From contig JANRLZ010000169.1 of NCBI GenBank assembly GCA_033762055.1, forward strand, positions 1 to 6,495: a stretch of 6,495 nt of DNA, written 5' to 3'. The notes below the pieces were generated by a model. The model was not told where the DNA came from. It did not search any database and saw only the letters and a list, made by a program, of their open reading frames with translations. Positions 1 through 6,275 of the stretch are shown piece by piece. The position numbers and the translations under genes are program-made. The number at the start of each line of letters is the position of its first letter. Within the stretch, counting starts at the first letter, position 1. The DNA comes from M3007 sp033762055 (GTDB lineage: Bacteria > Bacteroidota > Bacteroidia > Chitinophagales > Saprospiraceae).

Positions 1-97
1 GCAATTGCCGCCTTCCCGGCAAAAAGAAATAACCCGCTACGTCGTCCACCTGAAAGGAGAGGAAAGCAGTGCTTTTTTTAAAAAACAACACATTTGA
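1..97 (+). CDS. C-terminal end of a probable YdeI/OmpD-associated family protein (partial)
   Basis: The frame whose first complete codon begins at base 2 is open to a TGA at 95-97 and encodes about 31 residues, beginning QLPPSRQKEITRYVVHLKGE. The pattern PPS-x-QKEI-xRY-xxxLK-xEE resembles the C-terminal tail of YdeI/OmpD-associated (OmdA-type) proteins as I remember them, in which a short helical tail follows the DUF1905 and YdeI parts. The beginning lies outside the window, so domain order and length cannot be judged. The last residues (SSAFFKKQHI) fit the family less well and run through T and A homopolymers at 73-86, so a recent frameshift is possible. The gene ends 45 bp before the GTG of the next gene on the same strand. 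The frame is likely real; the family name is tentative. Confidence 0.4.
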   Translation, partial: QLPPSRQKEITRYVVHLKGEESSAFFKKQHI

Positions 98-142
98 AAA
101 CGTTTTCCCGAATCTTCGCGTTCTGTCAAAAAACCAATACCC

Positions 143-2368
143 GTGACGACCCTCCGACAGATTTACTTCTCATTTCCCTTGCGCCTGTTGGTGCTGCATC
201 TGCGCAGTCACCTGATCCTGCTGATCCTGTGGTTTATTCTTGCCGGATTCACAACGGGCTTGTTTGGGCGTTTTTTCGGCATGCACTACCTCATGCTCAC
301 CCCGGAATACCACGGTAAAGTAAATTTCTGGAGTTTTTTTCTCACCGGCCTCAGCTTTGGTGGACTGGTCATGATCTGGCACCTGACCACCTACCTGCTT
401 TGTTCCAACCGCTTTCCCTTCCTGGCGACACTCGGCGCGCCGTTCACCAAATATTGCCTCAATAACAGCCTGGTTCCACTTGGTTTTCTGGCCGTATGGC
501 TGGTGTGTACCACCTGGTTCCAATGGCACGACGAACTGACTTCCACCGCCGAAATCGGCTCGAACATCGCCGGTTTTCTTTCGGGTACAGTCGTTATTAC
601 CGGCTTGTTGTCTGCTTATTTCCATCTTACCAACAAAGACATTGCTTCGCTAAACTGGACCCCCCGGCCCGGCGCCCGCTTGCTCTTCAGTCAGCGTTTG
701 CCCAGCGTGCGCGATATCCAGATCGGCGCTACCCGCTGGCGGGTGGATACCTACCTGACCGAACGCGGACACCCGCGCATCGTGCGCAGCGTTTCGCACT
801 ACGACCCCCGGGTGCTCGAACAGGTTTTCCGGCAAAACCACTGGAATGCGGTGGTGGTACAATTGGTTGCGCTCCTGCTGCTCATGGCGCAGGGGGCGTT
901 TATGGACAGTGCCTGGGCGCGTATCCCGGCCGGCGCTACGGTTTTTCTGCTGGCGAGTATCGTAATGGCCATTTACGGCGCCGTTCGATTTTGGTTCCGC
1001 CAATGGGGAACCGCTGTTTTCCTCGGACTGGTATTCACCGTCAACCTGCTCACCGGCTGGGGCTTTTTTAATTACCGCAACCGCGCTTACGGACTCGATT
1101 ACACCGCCGATAAACGCGCCGAATACGGGTACCCGGCATTTGAAAAAATCGCTTCCCCGCAAAATGTTTCCCGCGACAAGGCTGCCACCCTCGAAATCCT
1201 GGAAAACTGGCTGGTAAAAAATCGCACCCCGCAAAACCCGCGGCCTAAACTCGTCTTTGTTTGTGTCAGCGGCGGCGGGCATCGTTCGGCGCTCTGGACG
1301 ATGCAAACCCTGCAAAAAGCCGATATCGCCACAGGCGGACGGCTCCTTCGCCAAACGGCACTGATTACCGGAGCTTCGGGCGGACTGCTCGGCGCAGCGC
1401 ATATTCGGGAAGCCATGTTGCGGCATGAAAACGGCGACCGCCTGTCGCCGCAAGACCCCGCCTTGCTGGAAGATGCCGGCAAAGACCTGCTGAATGCCAT
1501 CAGTTTTGCAGCCGTATCCAACGACCTGTTTTTCCCGCTTTCTTCCTTCGAGTGGGGCGGCTTTTCGTATCGGAAAGACCGCGGTTATTTGTTTGAAAAC
1601 CAGTTAAATGAAAATACGCATGGCTTTTTTACCCGAAAACTATCCGAATACCGCCAACCCGAACAGGACGCACAAATTCCCTTGCTCATCGCATCTCCCG
1701 TGGTGCTCAACGATGCGCGCCGCTTGCTCATCAGTCCGCAGGGCTTGTCTTATTTGATGCGTCCGCCGGCCGGCAAACTCCAGGCGCAGGTAGAAATAGA
1801 CGGGGTTGATTTTGGGCGTTTCTTTGCTGCCCAGCAGGCCGACAGCCTGGCATTCAGCAGCGCCATACGCATGAGTTGCACGTATCCGTACATTCTGCCC
1901 AATGTGTTTTTACCCACACGCCCGGCGGTAGAAGCGATTGATGCCGGTTTTCGCGACAATTACGGACTGGGGCTGGCCATCCGGTTTGCCCATGTATTCA
2001 GGGACTGGATCCGGGAGAACACCGACGGCGTGGTGTTTGTGCAGATTCGTTGTTGGGATAAAATTCACCCGATAGCGCCCAGCGACGACAAGGGGATTTT
2101 CGACCTGATGCTTACGCCGGCAGCGGCGGCGGGGGGCAACATGACCGATGTACAGGATTTTGAGCAGGACAATGCCCTGGCACTGCTCAACGACGCACTG
2201 GGCAGTCGGGTTGAAACCGTGCGGTTTCATTACCGGCCGGTGCGCAAAAACCGCGAGGCTTCGCTCAGTTTTCACCTGAGTCGCCGTGAAAAGCTGGATA
2301 TTTTCGAAGCGTTTTACACCGCCGACAACCAGGCCAGCGTCAAGGCGCTCAAACAGGTGTTGCGTTGA
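143..2368 (+). CDS. Polytopic membrane protein with C-terminal patatin-like phospholipase domain
   Basis: Predicted 741-residue lipid acyl hydrolase anchored in the inner membrane. The first half holds about seven hydrophobic segments (near residues 22-45, 62-86, 108-127, 139-161, 235-254, 261-284, 288-309), with an Arg-rich soluble loop at 162-234. The patatin domain starts near residue 367. All expected motifs are present: the oxyanion-hole glycine loop SGGGHRS (376-382), the nucleophile elbow GASGG (410-414, Ser412) and the second dyad residue in DAG (Asp600). An active Ser-Asp hydrolase is therefore expected; the substrate is unknown. The start is GTG at 143: the frame opens at 98 after a TGA and offers no earlier ATG, GTG or TTG, and no convincing ribosome binding site is seen. 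If all seven segments span the membrane with the N-terminus inside, the catalytic domain would face the periplasm; this topology is inferred. Tail-to-tail with the cupin gene, 13 bp apart. Confidence 0.88.
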   Translation: MTTLRQIYFSFPLRLLVLHLRSHLILLILWFILAGFTTGLFGRFFGMHYLMLTPEYHGKVNFWSFFLTGLSFGGLVMIWHLTTYLLCSNRFPFLATLGAPFTKYCLNNSLVPLGFLAVWLVCTTWFQWHDELTSTAEIGSNIAGFLSGTVVITGLLSAYFHLTNKDIASLNWTPRPGARLLFSQRLPSVRDIQIGATRWRVDTYLTERGHPRIVRSVSHYDPRVLEQVFRQNHWNAVVVQLVALLLLMAQGAFMDSAWARIPAGATVFLLASIVMAIYGAVRFWFRQWGTAVFLGLVFTVNLLTGWGFFNYRNRAYGLDYTADKRAEYGYPAFEKIASPQNVSRDKAATLEILENWLVKNRTPQNPRPKLVFVCVSGGGHRSALWTMQTLQKADIATGGRLLRQTALITGASGGLLGAAHIREAMLRHENGDRLSPQDPALLEDAGKDLLNAISFAAVSNDLFFPLSSFEWGGFSYRKDRGYLFENQLNENTHGFFTRKLSEYRQPEQDAQIPLLIASPVVLNDARRLLISPQGLSYLMRPPAGKLQAQVEIDGVDFGRFFAAQQADSLAFSSAIRMSCTYPYILPNVFLPTRPAVEAIDAGFRDNYGLGLAIRFAHVFRDWIRENTDGVVFVQIRCWDKIHPIAPSDDKGIFDLMLTPAAAAGGNMTDVQDFEQDNALALLNDALGSRVETVRFHYRPVRKNREASLSFHLSRREKLDIFEAFYTADNQASVKALKQVLR

Positions 2369-2381
2369 GAGAAAGCGGTAC

Positions 2382-2726
2382 TTATCGAATCGCGTAAGCC
2401 ACGTCTCCTTTTTTGAAATCTTCCCGTACCGGGTGGAAAACATCCATGAGCCGGCAGGCGGTGTGTGCCTGGCCGTAGTGCGGTACGTTGGAGGGGATGA
2501 CGCAGACATCGCCCGGCTCCATGCGGTGCATTTGTCCGCTGATAACCAGGTCGAAACGGCCTTCGAGCAGGGTGGTCACCTGTTCGTGGATGTGTGCGTG
2601 CTCGGGTATGGCGGCGCCGGCTTCCACTTCCACAAAAGCGAGGGTCATGGAATCGGTGTGGATGAAACGGGCATTGAAACCCCGTGAGATTTCGAAGGGT
2701 TCGATGGCGGAGAGCGTATATTTCAT
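2382..2726 (-). CDS. Small cupin-domain protein, KdgF-like
   Basis: A 114-residue single-domain cupin, about the full length of the family. Cupin motif 1 is seen at GAAIPEHAHIHEQ (37-49), giving likely metal ligands His43, His45 and Gln49; motif 2 is GDVCVIPSNVPH (72-83), giving His83. The C-terminal stretch LMDVFHPVREDF (93-104) closely resembles the end of KdgF proteins, which convert unsaturated monouronates from pectin or alginate breakdown to the linear ketonised form. Nothing nearby belongs to uronate metabolism, so the substrate is uncertain; similar cupins have other or unknown roles. It is likely a cytosolic metal-binding enzyme, as there is no signal peptide. The start is ATG at 2726. 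On the minus strand TACCTTTA (2738-2731) ends four bases before the ATG and differs by one base from the Bacteroidetes -7 box TAnnTTTG. Without a partner -33 box this is only a weak hint of a leaderless transcript. Confidence 0.82.
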   Translation of the reverse strand: MKYTLSAIEPFEISRGFNARFIHTDSMTLAFVEVEAGAAIPEHAHIHEQVTTLLEGRFDLVISGQMHRMEPGDVCVIPSNVPHYGQAHTACRLMDVFHPVREDFKKGDVAYAIR

Positions 2727-3146
2727 GGCGTAAAGGTATGTCTGGATTTTTGAGATTGGTGTGTTATGGCGCGGCTCCGTAGCGGAAAACCTTATGCGGT
2801 TTTTTGTTTGTCAAAAATTGGCATTTGAGGTAAAAATCAGGATTTCACCGGGATGGATGTATAATTTCGGGTTTGAAAGGGTACACATTTTCAAACCTGA
2901 CCCTGGAGAGGTCGGGTTGAAAATAGGTGCACTTTCAAAATTTCGGGCGAAATTTTGGTTCTTCGTGCATGGAGGCAACAGCCGCTTGCAGGTTTGCGGC
3001 CTGTTTCTTAAAGAGAAAAAAACGGTCCTGATCTGCGCTGCGAAGCATCTGTGTCCTCTGTGTGCTATTAAAACATTCGGGCATTTATTCTTAACGTTAG
3101 AAGATCAATTCGGATGATACTGCTCCAATATCAACTTGTCACAACA
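2727..3146. other. Intergenic region between divergent cupin and M43 genes
   Basis: About 420 bp with no credible gene. It must contain the promoters of both flanking genes, but I could not identify a paired -33/-7 promoter in it. Visible structure includes a stem-loop at 2870-2923 (listed separately), a direct repeat TCTGTGT at 3048-3054 and 3057-3063, and an 8-bp palindrome TAACGTTA at 3092-3099, about 50 bp before the M43 start. A plus-strand frame of 118 codons crosses the interval, but its composition is unlike a protein and it overlaps the start of the M43 gene, so I treat it as chance. Confidence 0.6.
2870..2923 (+). repeat. Intergenic stem-loop with two competing hairpins
   Basis: TTTTC plus AACCTGACC (2888-2902, with A2893 bulged) pairs with GGTCGGGTT plus GAAAA (2910-2923), giving about 14 bp including one G-T wobble around a 7-base loop. 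The left arm can instead pair with an upstream copy: GGTTTGAAA (2870-2878) is a perfect complement of TTTCAAACC (2889-2897), with a 10-base loop. The middle arm can thus form either hairpin but not both. It lies about 225 bp before the M43 start and about 145 bp from the cupin start. It could be a REP-like intergenic element or a transcribed regulatory structure; the sequence alone does not decide. Confidence 0.5.
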
Positions 3147-4223
3147 ATGAAAAACACCCTCTCCATCCTGGCGCTGTTCGCAGGCCTGCACTTGCAGGCT
3201 CAAATCTTTTACATCCCGACCGCTGTGCATGTGCTTTATTATGATGCGCAGGAAGATATGACGGCTTCGGAAGTGAATGCCTTGATTAATCATGTCAATA
3301 TCGGCTTGCGGGGCATGTCGGAAAACAACACGGTTGAAAGGATCATTTTTGACACCCTGTGGGCAGATACCGAAATCCAGCTATGCCTGGCTGCTTTCGA
3401 TGAATTCGGACAGGCAACCGACGGCATTGTTCATCGGCAGATTGATTCCCCGATTGCGCCGGGCGATTTCTTTCGAACCAAAGGAGAATCCACCCCCTGG
3501 AATACCGACCGTTTTTTGAATATCTGGATCAGTTCTATGGGGCCGGGCAGTGAATCAAACGGCGGAATTGCCACAACACCCACGGTACCGCATCAAAATT
3601 TCCCTAACCCGTACATCGGCATAATGCTTAACAAGGATTCTTATAACCATTACCAGATACTGATCCACGAAATAGGCCATTACTTCGGACTGGATCACCT
3701 TTATTTTGACGATATAGCAGATACGCCCTGCTCCAACAACGCGATCAATCCGGAACCTGCATGCCTGCCCGATTTTTTAACCCTCAATACCTGCTCCGGT
3801 GAAGCGCCGTTTTGGGGCGCCACCGACCCGCCCGATATGATCGAGAACTATATGGAATACTATGGAAATTGTGCCAAAATGTTTACAAAAGGACAAAAGA
3901 CGGTAATGCGGGACTATGCAACCACCTATTACTCCGACATGATCGGCGCGCAGCCACCCTGCGCGCTCGTGCCGGTAGCGGATGCGCAAACGAACAAGCC
4001 GGGCGCGCCCCGTCTTTTCCCCAACCCGACAACCGACCAGGTTGGCATCCGGAAGGAGGGAAAATTCTCCTTCCATTTGTTGAATGCCCAGGGACAGTTA
4101 TTACAGCACGGTAACGGCGAAACCTTATTCGAGTTGAACCTTGCTGTTTATCCGAAGGGTTTTTACTTTTTAATGATTGAACAAAATGAAGAACGTTATA
4201 TCGGGAAGGTAATAAAGCAATAA
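3147..4223 (+). CDS. Secreted pappalysin-like M43 metalloprotease with type IX sorting domain
   Basis: A 358-residue zinc endopeptidase. Residues 1-18 are a signal peptide (Lys2, then a hydrophobic core, likely cleavage after LQA before QIFYIP). The catalytic domain spans about 23-265, with the metzincin zinc site HEIGHYFGLDH at 174-184 (ligands His174, His178, His184; catalytic Glu175). The family marker DDIADTPC is at 188-195 and the Met-turn region NYMEYYGNC at 234-242, followed by FTKGQ. Cys195, 206, 216 and 242 could form disulfides. Residues about 289-358 (RLFPNPTTDQVGIR, ending GKVIKQ) form a type A Por sorting domain, implying outer-membrane export by the type IX system and later cleavage or anchoring. 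No long propeptide separates the signal from the catalytic domain. An in-frame ATG at 3114 would add 11 residues before the signal peptide; I prefer 3147 because it starts a canonical one. The stop codon abuts a 162-bp palindrome. Confidence 0.9.
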   Translation: MKNTLSILALFAGLHLQAQIFYIPTAVHVLYYDAQEDMTASEVNALINHVNIGLRGMSENNTVERIIFDTLWADTEIQLCLAAFDEFGQATDGIVHRQIDSPIAPGDFFRTKGESTPWNTDRFLNIWISSMGPGSESNGGIATTPTVPHQNFPNPYIGIMLNKDSYNHYQILIHEIGHYFGLDHLYFDDIADTPCSNNAINPEPACLPDFLTLNTCSGEAPFWGATDPPDMIENYMEYYGNCAKMFTKGQKTVMRDYATTYYSDMIGAQPPCALVPVADAQTNKPGAPRLFPNPTTDQVGIRKEGKFSFHLLNAQGQLLQHGNGETLFELNLAVYPKGFYFLMIEQNEERYIGKVIKQ

Positions 4224-4384
4224 GAGCGTGTATAGATTTTCCTGATCCAGCGAAAGCGTACAAATTTAGTTTGGGGCAAGGCGGCTTTTGCAGACGTAGC
4301 CGGAGGCTACGGCGAAAAAAGCCAACGCAGTGCAGGACTAAATTTGGCGCTTGCAGCGGATGGAGGAAAATCTATACATGCTCT
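4223..4384. mobile_element. 162-bp imperfect palindrome A, MITE-like
   Basis: The outer arms, 4223-4243 and 4364-4384, are inverted repeats matching at 20 of 21 positions (core GTATAGATTTTCCT against AGGAAAATCTATAC). Pairing continues inward: ATCC 4245-4248 with GGAT 4358-4361, AAGCG 4254-4258 with CGCTT 4348-4352, CAAATTTAGT 4261-4270 with ACTAAATTTG 4337-4346, GGCTTTT 4283-4289 with AAAAGCC 4317-4323. The centre is a hairpin, CGTAGCC 4295-4301 with GGCTACG 4305-4311 around loop GGA. No coding frame is seen. Size, terminal inverted repeats and lack of coding content fit a miniature inverted-repeat element or large REP-type element. I see no clean target duplication (TAA on the left, TGA on the right if the ends are GAGC). 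The left end overlaps the last base of the protease stop codon, so the transcript would end in or run through it. Confidence 0.72.
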
Positions 4385-4415
4385 GAGTTTTGCCCTATCT
4401 TTCCCCCGCACTAAC

Positions 4416-4577
4416 GAACCTGTTTTAATACCTCCTCCGGGTTAAAAAAGTATTTTTCTTCGTCCAACGGCGTTGCGTTTTTTCACCATAATTCATCCTG
4501 TTATGGCTGCAAAACGCGCCTTGTTGACCATTGAAAAATATCTTTTTTAACCGCAGACGAGGCATTAAAACAGGTTC
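4416..4577. mobile_element. 162-bp imperfect palindrome B with TAAC flanks, MITE-like
   Basis: Terminal arms GAACCTGTTTTAAT (4416-4429) and ATTAAAACAGGTTC (4564-4577) are perfect inverted repeats. Inward pairing continues with GGTTAAAAAAG 4440-4450 against CTTTTTTAACC 4542-4552, TATTTTTC 4451-4458 against GAAAAATA 4533-4540, GCGTTTT 4475-4481 against AAAACGC 4511-4517, and CCATAA 4486-4491 against TTATGG 4501-4506 around a 9-base loop. The element is directly flanked by TAAC on both sides (4412-4415 and 4578-4581), consistent with a 4-bp target-site duplication. No gene is inside. It ends 17 bp before the fhs ATG, so it lies in the fhs leader or promoter; TATCTTTT at 4539-4546 is one base from the Bacteroidetes -7 box TAnnTTTG, but no well-spaced -33 box goes with it. 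The sequence is unrelated to palindrome A despite the identical length. Confidence 0.72.
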
Positions 4578-4594
4578 TAACCTAAACCCAACTT

Positions 4595-6268
4595 ATGCAT
4601 TCGGATATTGAAATCGCCCAGCTCGCCACCCCAAAACGCATCATCCCCCTCGCCGCCGAAAAACTCGGTATTCCCGATGAAGTCCTCGAACCCTACGGGC
4701 ATTACAAAGCCAAGGTGGATCTGGCTTACCTCGATCAACTGCCGGAAAACCCCCACAGCAAACTCATCCTGGTAACCGCCATCAGTCCCACCCCCGCAGG
4801 GGAAGGCAAAACCACCACCAGCGTCGGACTCGGCGACGGACTCAGCCGCATCGGCAAAAAAACGATGATCTGCCTGCGCGAACCCAGTCTCGGCCCGGTC
4901 TTTGGCATGAAAGGCGGCGCAGCCGGCGGCGGTTATGCACAGGTGATTCCGATGGAAGACATCAACCTGCATTTCACCGGCGATTTTAATGCCATCGGAC
5001 TGGCCAATAACCTGCTGGCGGCGCTGGTTGACAACCACATCCACCAGGGCAATACCCTGGGCATTGACGTGCGACGTGTCAGCTGGAAACGCGTGATGGA
5101 CATGAACGACCGCGCTTTGCGCGACATCGTGGTGGGCCTCGGCGGCATCTCCAACGGATACCCCCGGGAAGACGGTTTCGACATTGTGGTTGCGTCGGAA
5201 GTCATGGCCATTTTTTGCCTTGCCACCTCGCTGCGCGACCTGAAAGAACGCCTGGGCAATATCGTGGTGGGCTACACCCAGGATCGCCGTCCGGTCACGG
5301 CCCGCGACCTGAATGCGCACGGCGCCATGACGGTGTTGCTGAAAGACGCCATCAAGCCCAATCTGGTGCAAACCCTGGAACATACCCCAGCCTTCATCCA
5401 TGGCGGACCCTTTGCCAATATCGCCCACGGTTGCAATTCCGTAACGGCGACCAAAAGCGCCCTCAAGCTGGCCGATTATGTCGTCACGGAGGCCGGATTC
5501 GGGGCGGATCTGGGCGCTGAAAAGTTTATAGACATCAAATGCCGGAAATCCGGTTTGCGCCCCAGTGCGGTGGTGCTGGTGGCAACCCTGCGCGCGTTGA
5601 AGTACCACGGCGGCGTTGACCTGAAAGAACTGAATCAGGAAAATCTGGCGGCGCTGGAAAAAGGCTTTGCCAACCTGGAGCGCCACGTGCGCAATATTCG
5701 CGAAAACTACGGGTTGCCCTGTGTGGTGGGCGTCAACCACTTCACGTATGATACTGCTGCGGAGATCAATTTGTTGAAAGAAAAACTTGCGCCGTTTGGC
5801 GTGCCGGTAGTGGTTTCACGGCATTGGGCCGAAGGCGGCAAGGGCGCCGAAGAACTGGCGCGGGTGGTGGTGGAATTGGCGGAAAACACCCCCTCGGAGT
5901 TCCGTTTTATGTACAACGACGAGTTGCCCTTGTGGGATAAAATCAAGACCATCGCGACCCGGATTTACGGCGCTTCCGATATTACCGCCGACAGCGATGT
6001 GCGCAGCAAAATCAAAAAGTTGCAGGAGGAATACGGGCATTACCCGGTTTGTGTGGCCAAGACGCAGTATTCGTTCTCTACCGATCCCAAATTGCTCGGC
6101 GCACCGTCGGGGCATGTGGTCAAGATCCGGGAGGTGCGACTGGCGGCCGGCGCCGAATTCATTGTTATGGTTTGCGGCGATATTATGACCATGCCGGGTT
6201 TGCCGAAAGTCCCCTCCGCTGAAAAAATTGATATTGACGAAAACGGCAAGGTAATGGGGTTGTTTTAA
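4595..6268 (+). CDS. fhs: Formate-tetrahydrofolate ligase
   Basis: Full-length 557-residue cytosolic enzyme (EC 6.3.4.3) that joins formate to tetrahydrofolate using ATP, making 10-formyl-tetrahydrofolate for purine and one-carbon metabolism. The family is homotetrameric and usually 550-560 residues. Visible signatures are the nucleotide-binding loop TPAGEGKTTTSVGL (66-79), REPSLGPVFGMKGGAAGGG (95-113), FTGDFNAI (127-134), HTPAFIHGGPFANIAHGCNS (263-282), TEAGFGADLGAEKF (298-311), VGVNHFTYDT (378-387), AKTQYSFSTDP (488-498) and GDIMTMPGLPKVPSAEKIDI (528-547). No truncation or missing signature is seen. The start is ATG at 4595, which gives the usual N-terminus; no Shine-Dalgarno sequence precedes it. 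No folD, glyA or other folate gene adjoins it, so it appears to be a single transcription unit. Palindrome B sits 17 bp upstream, and the strand-alternating repeat array begins 8 bp after the stop. Confidence 0.97.
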   Translation: MHSDIEIAQLATPKRIIPLAAEKLGIPDEVLEPYGHYKAKVDLAYLDQLPENPHSKLILVTAISPTPAGEGKTTTSVGLGDGLSRIGKKTMICLREPSLGPVFGMKGGAAGGGYAQVIPMEDINLHFTGDFNAIGLANNLLAALVDNHIHQGNTLGIDVRRVSWKRVMDMNDRALRDIVVGLGGISNGYPREDGFDIVVASEVMAIFCLATSLRDLKERLGNIVVGYTQDRRPVTARDLNAHGAMTVLLKDAIKPNLVQTLEHTPAFIHGGPFANIAHGCNSVTATKSALKLADYVVTEAGFGADLGAEKFIDIKCRKSGLRPSAVVLVATLRALKYHGGVDLKELNQENLAALEKGFANLERHVRNIRENYGLPCVVGVNHFTYDTAAEINLLKEKLAPFGVPVVVSRHWAEGGKGAEELARVVVELAENTPSEFRFMYNDELPLWDKIKTIATRIYGASDITADSDVRSKIKKLQEEYGHYPVCVAKTQYSFSTDPKLLGAPSGHVVKIREVRLAAGAEFIVMVCGDIMTMPGLPKVPSAEKIDIDENGKVMGLF

Positions 6269-6275
6269 AGGAGAA

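Noticed and set aside
2369..2381. Bidirectional terminator between the convergent patatin and cupin genes
   Set aside because: The 13-bp gap and its flanks show no stem followed by a T run on either strand.
2761..3117. Plus-strand open frame of 118 codons in the cupin-M43 gap
   Set aside because: It runs through the stem-loop and low-complexity sequence, has no recognisable domain and overlaps the upstream ATG candidate of the M43 gene. Chance openness is more likely.
3114..3146. Upstream in-frame ATG for the M43 protease
   Set aside because: It would place 11 residues, MILLQYQLVTT, in front of a typical signal peptide beginning MKN; the start at 3147 explains the protein better.
4396..4403. 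TATCTTTC as a -7 promoter box for fhs
   Set aside because: It is one base off TAnnTTTG, but there is no TTG at the usual -33 spacing and it lies nearly 200 bp from the ATG, beyond which palindrome B intervenes.
4416..4594. Tetrahydrofolate riboswitch upstream of fhs
   Set aside because: The structure is one long fold-back with transposon-like ends and a flanking duplication, not the compact known THF riboswitch fold, which is known mainly from Firmicutes.
4577..5740. 387-codon open frame antisense to fhs
   Set aside because: It lies entirely opposite a gene with every family signature. The openness is a by-product of the GC-rich codon use of fhs, and the translation matches no family I know.
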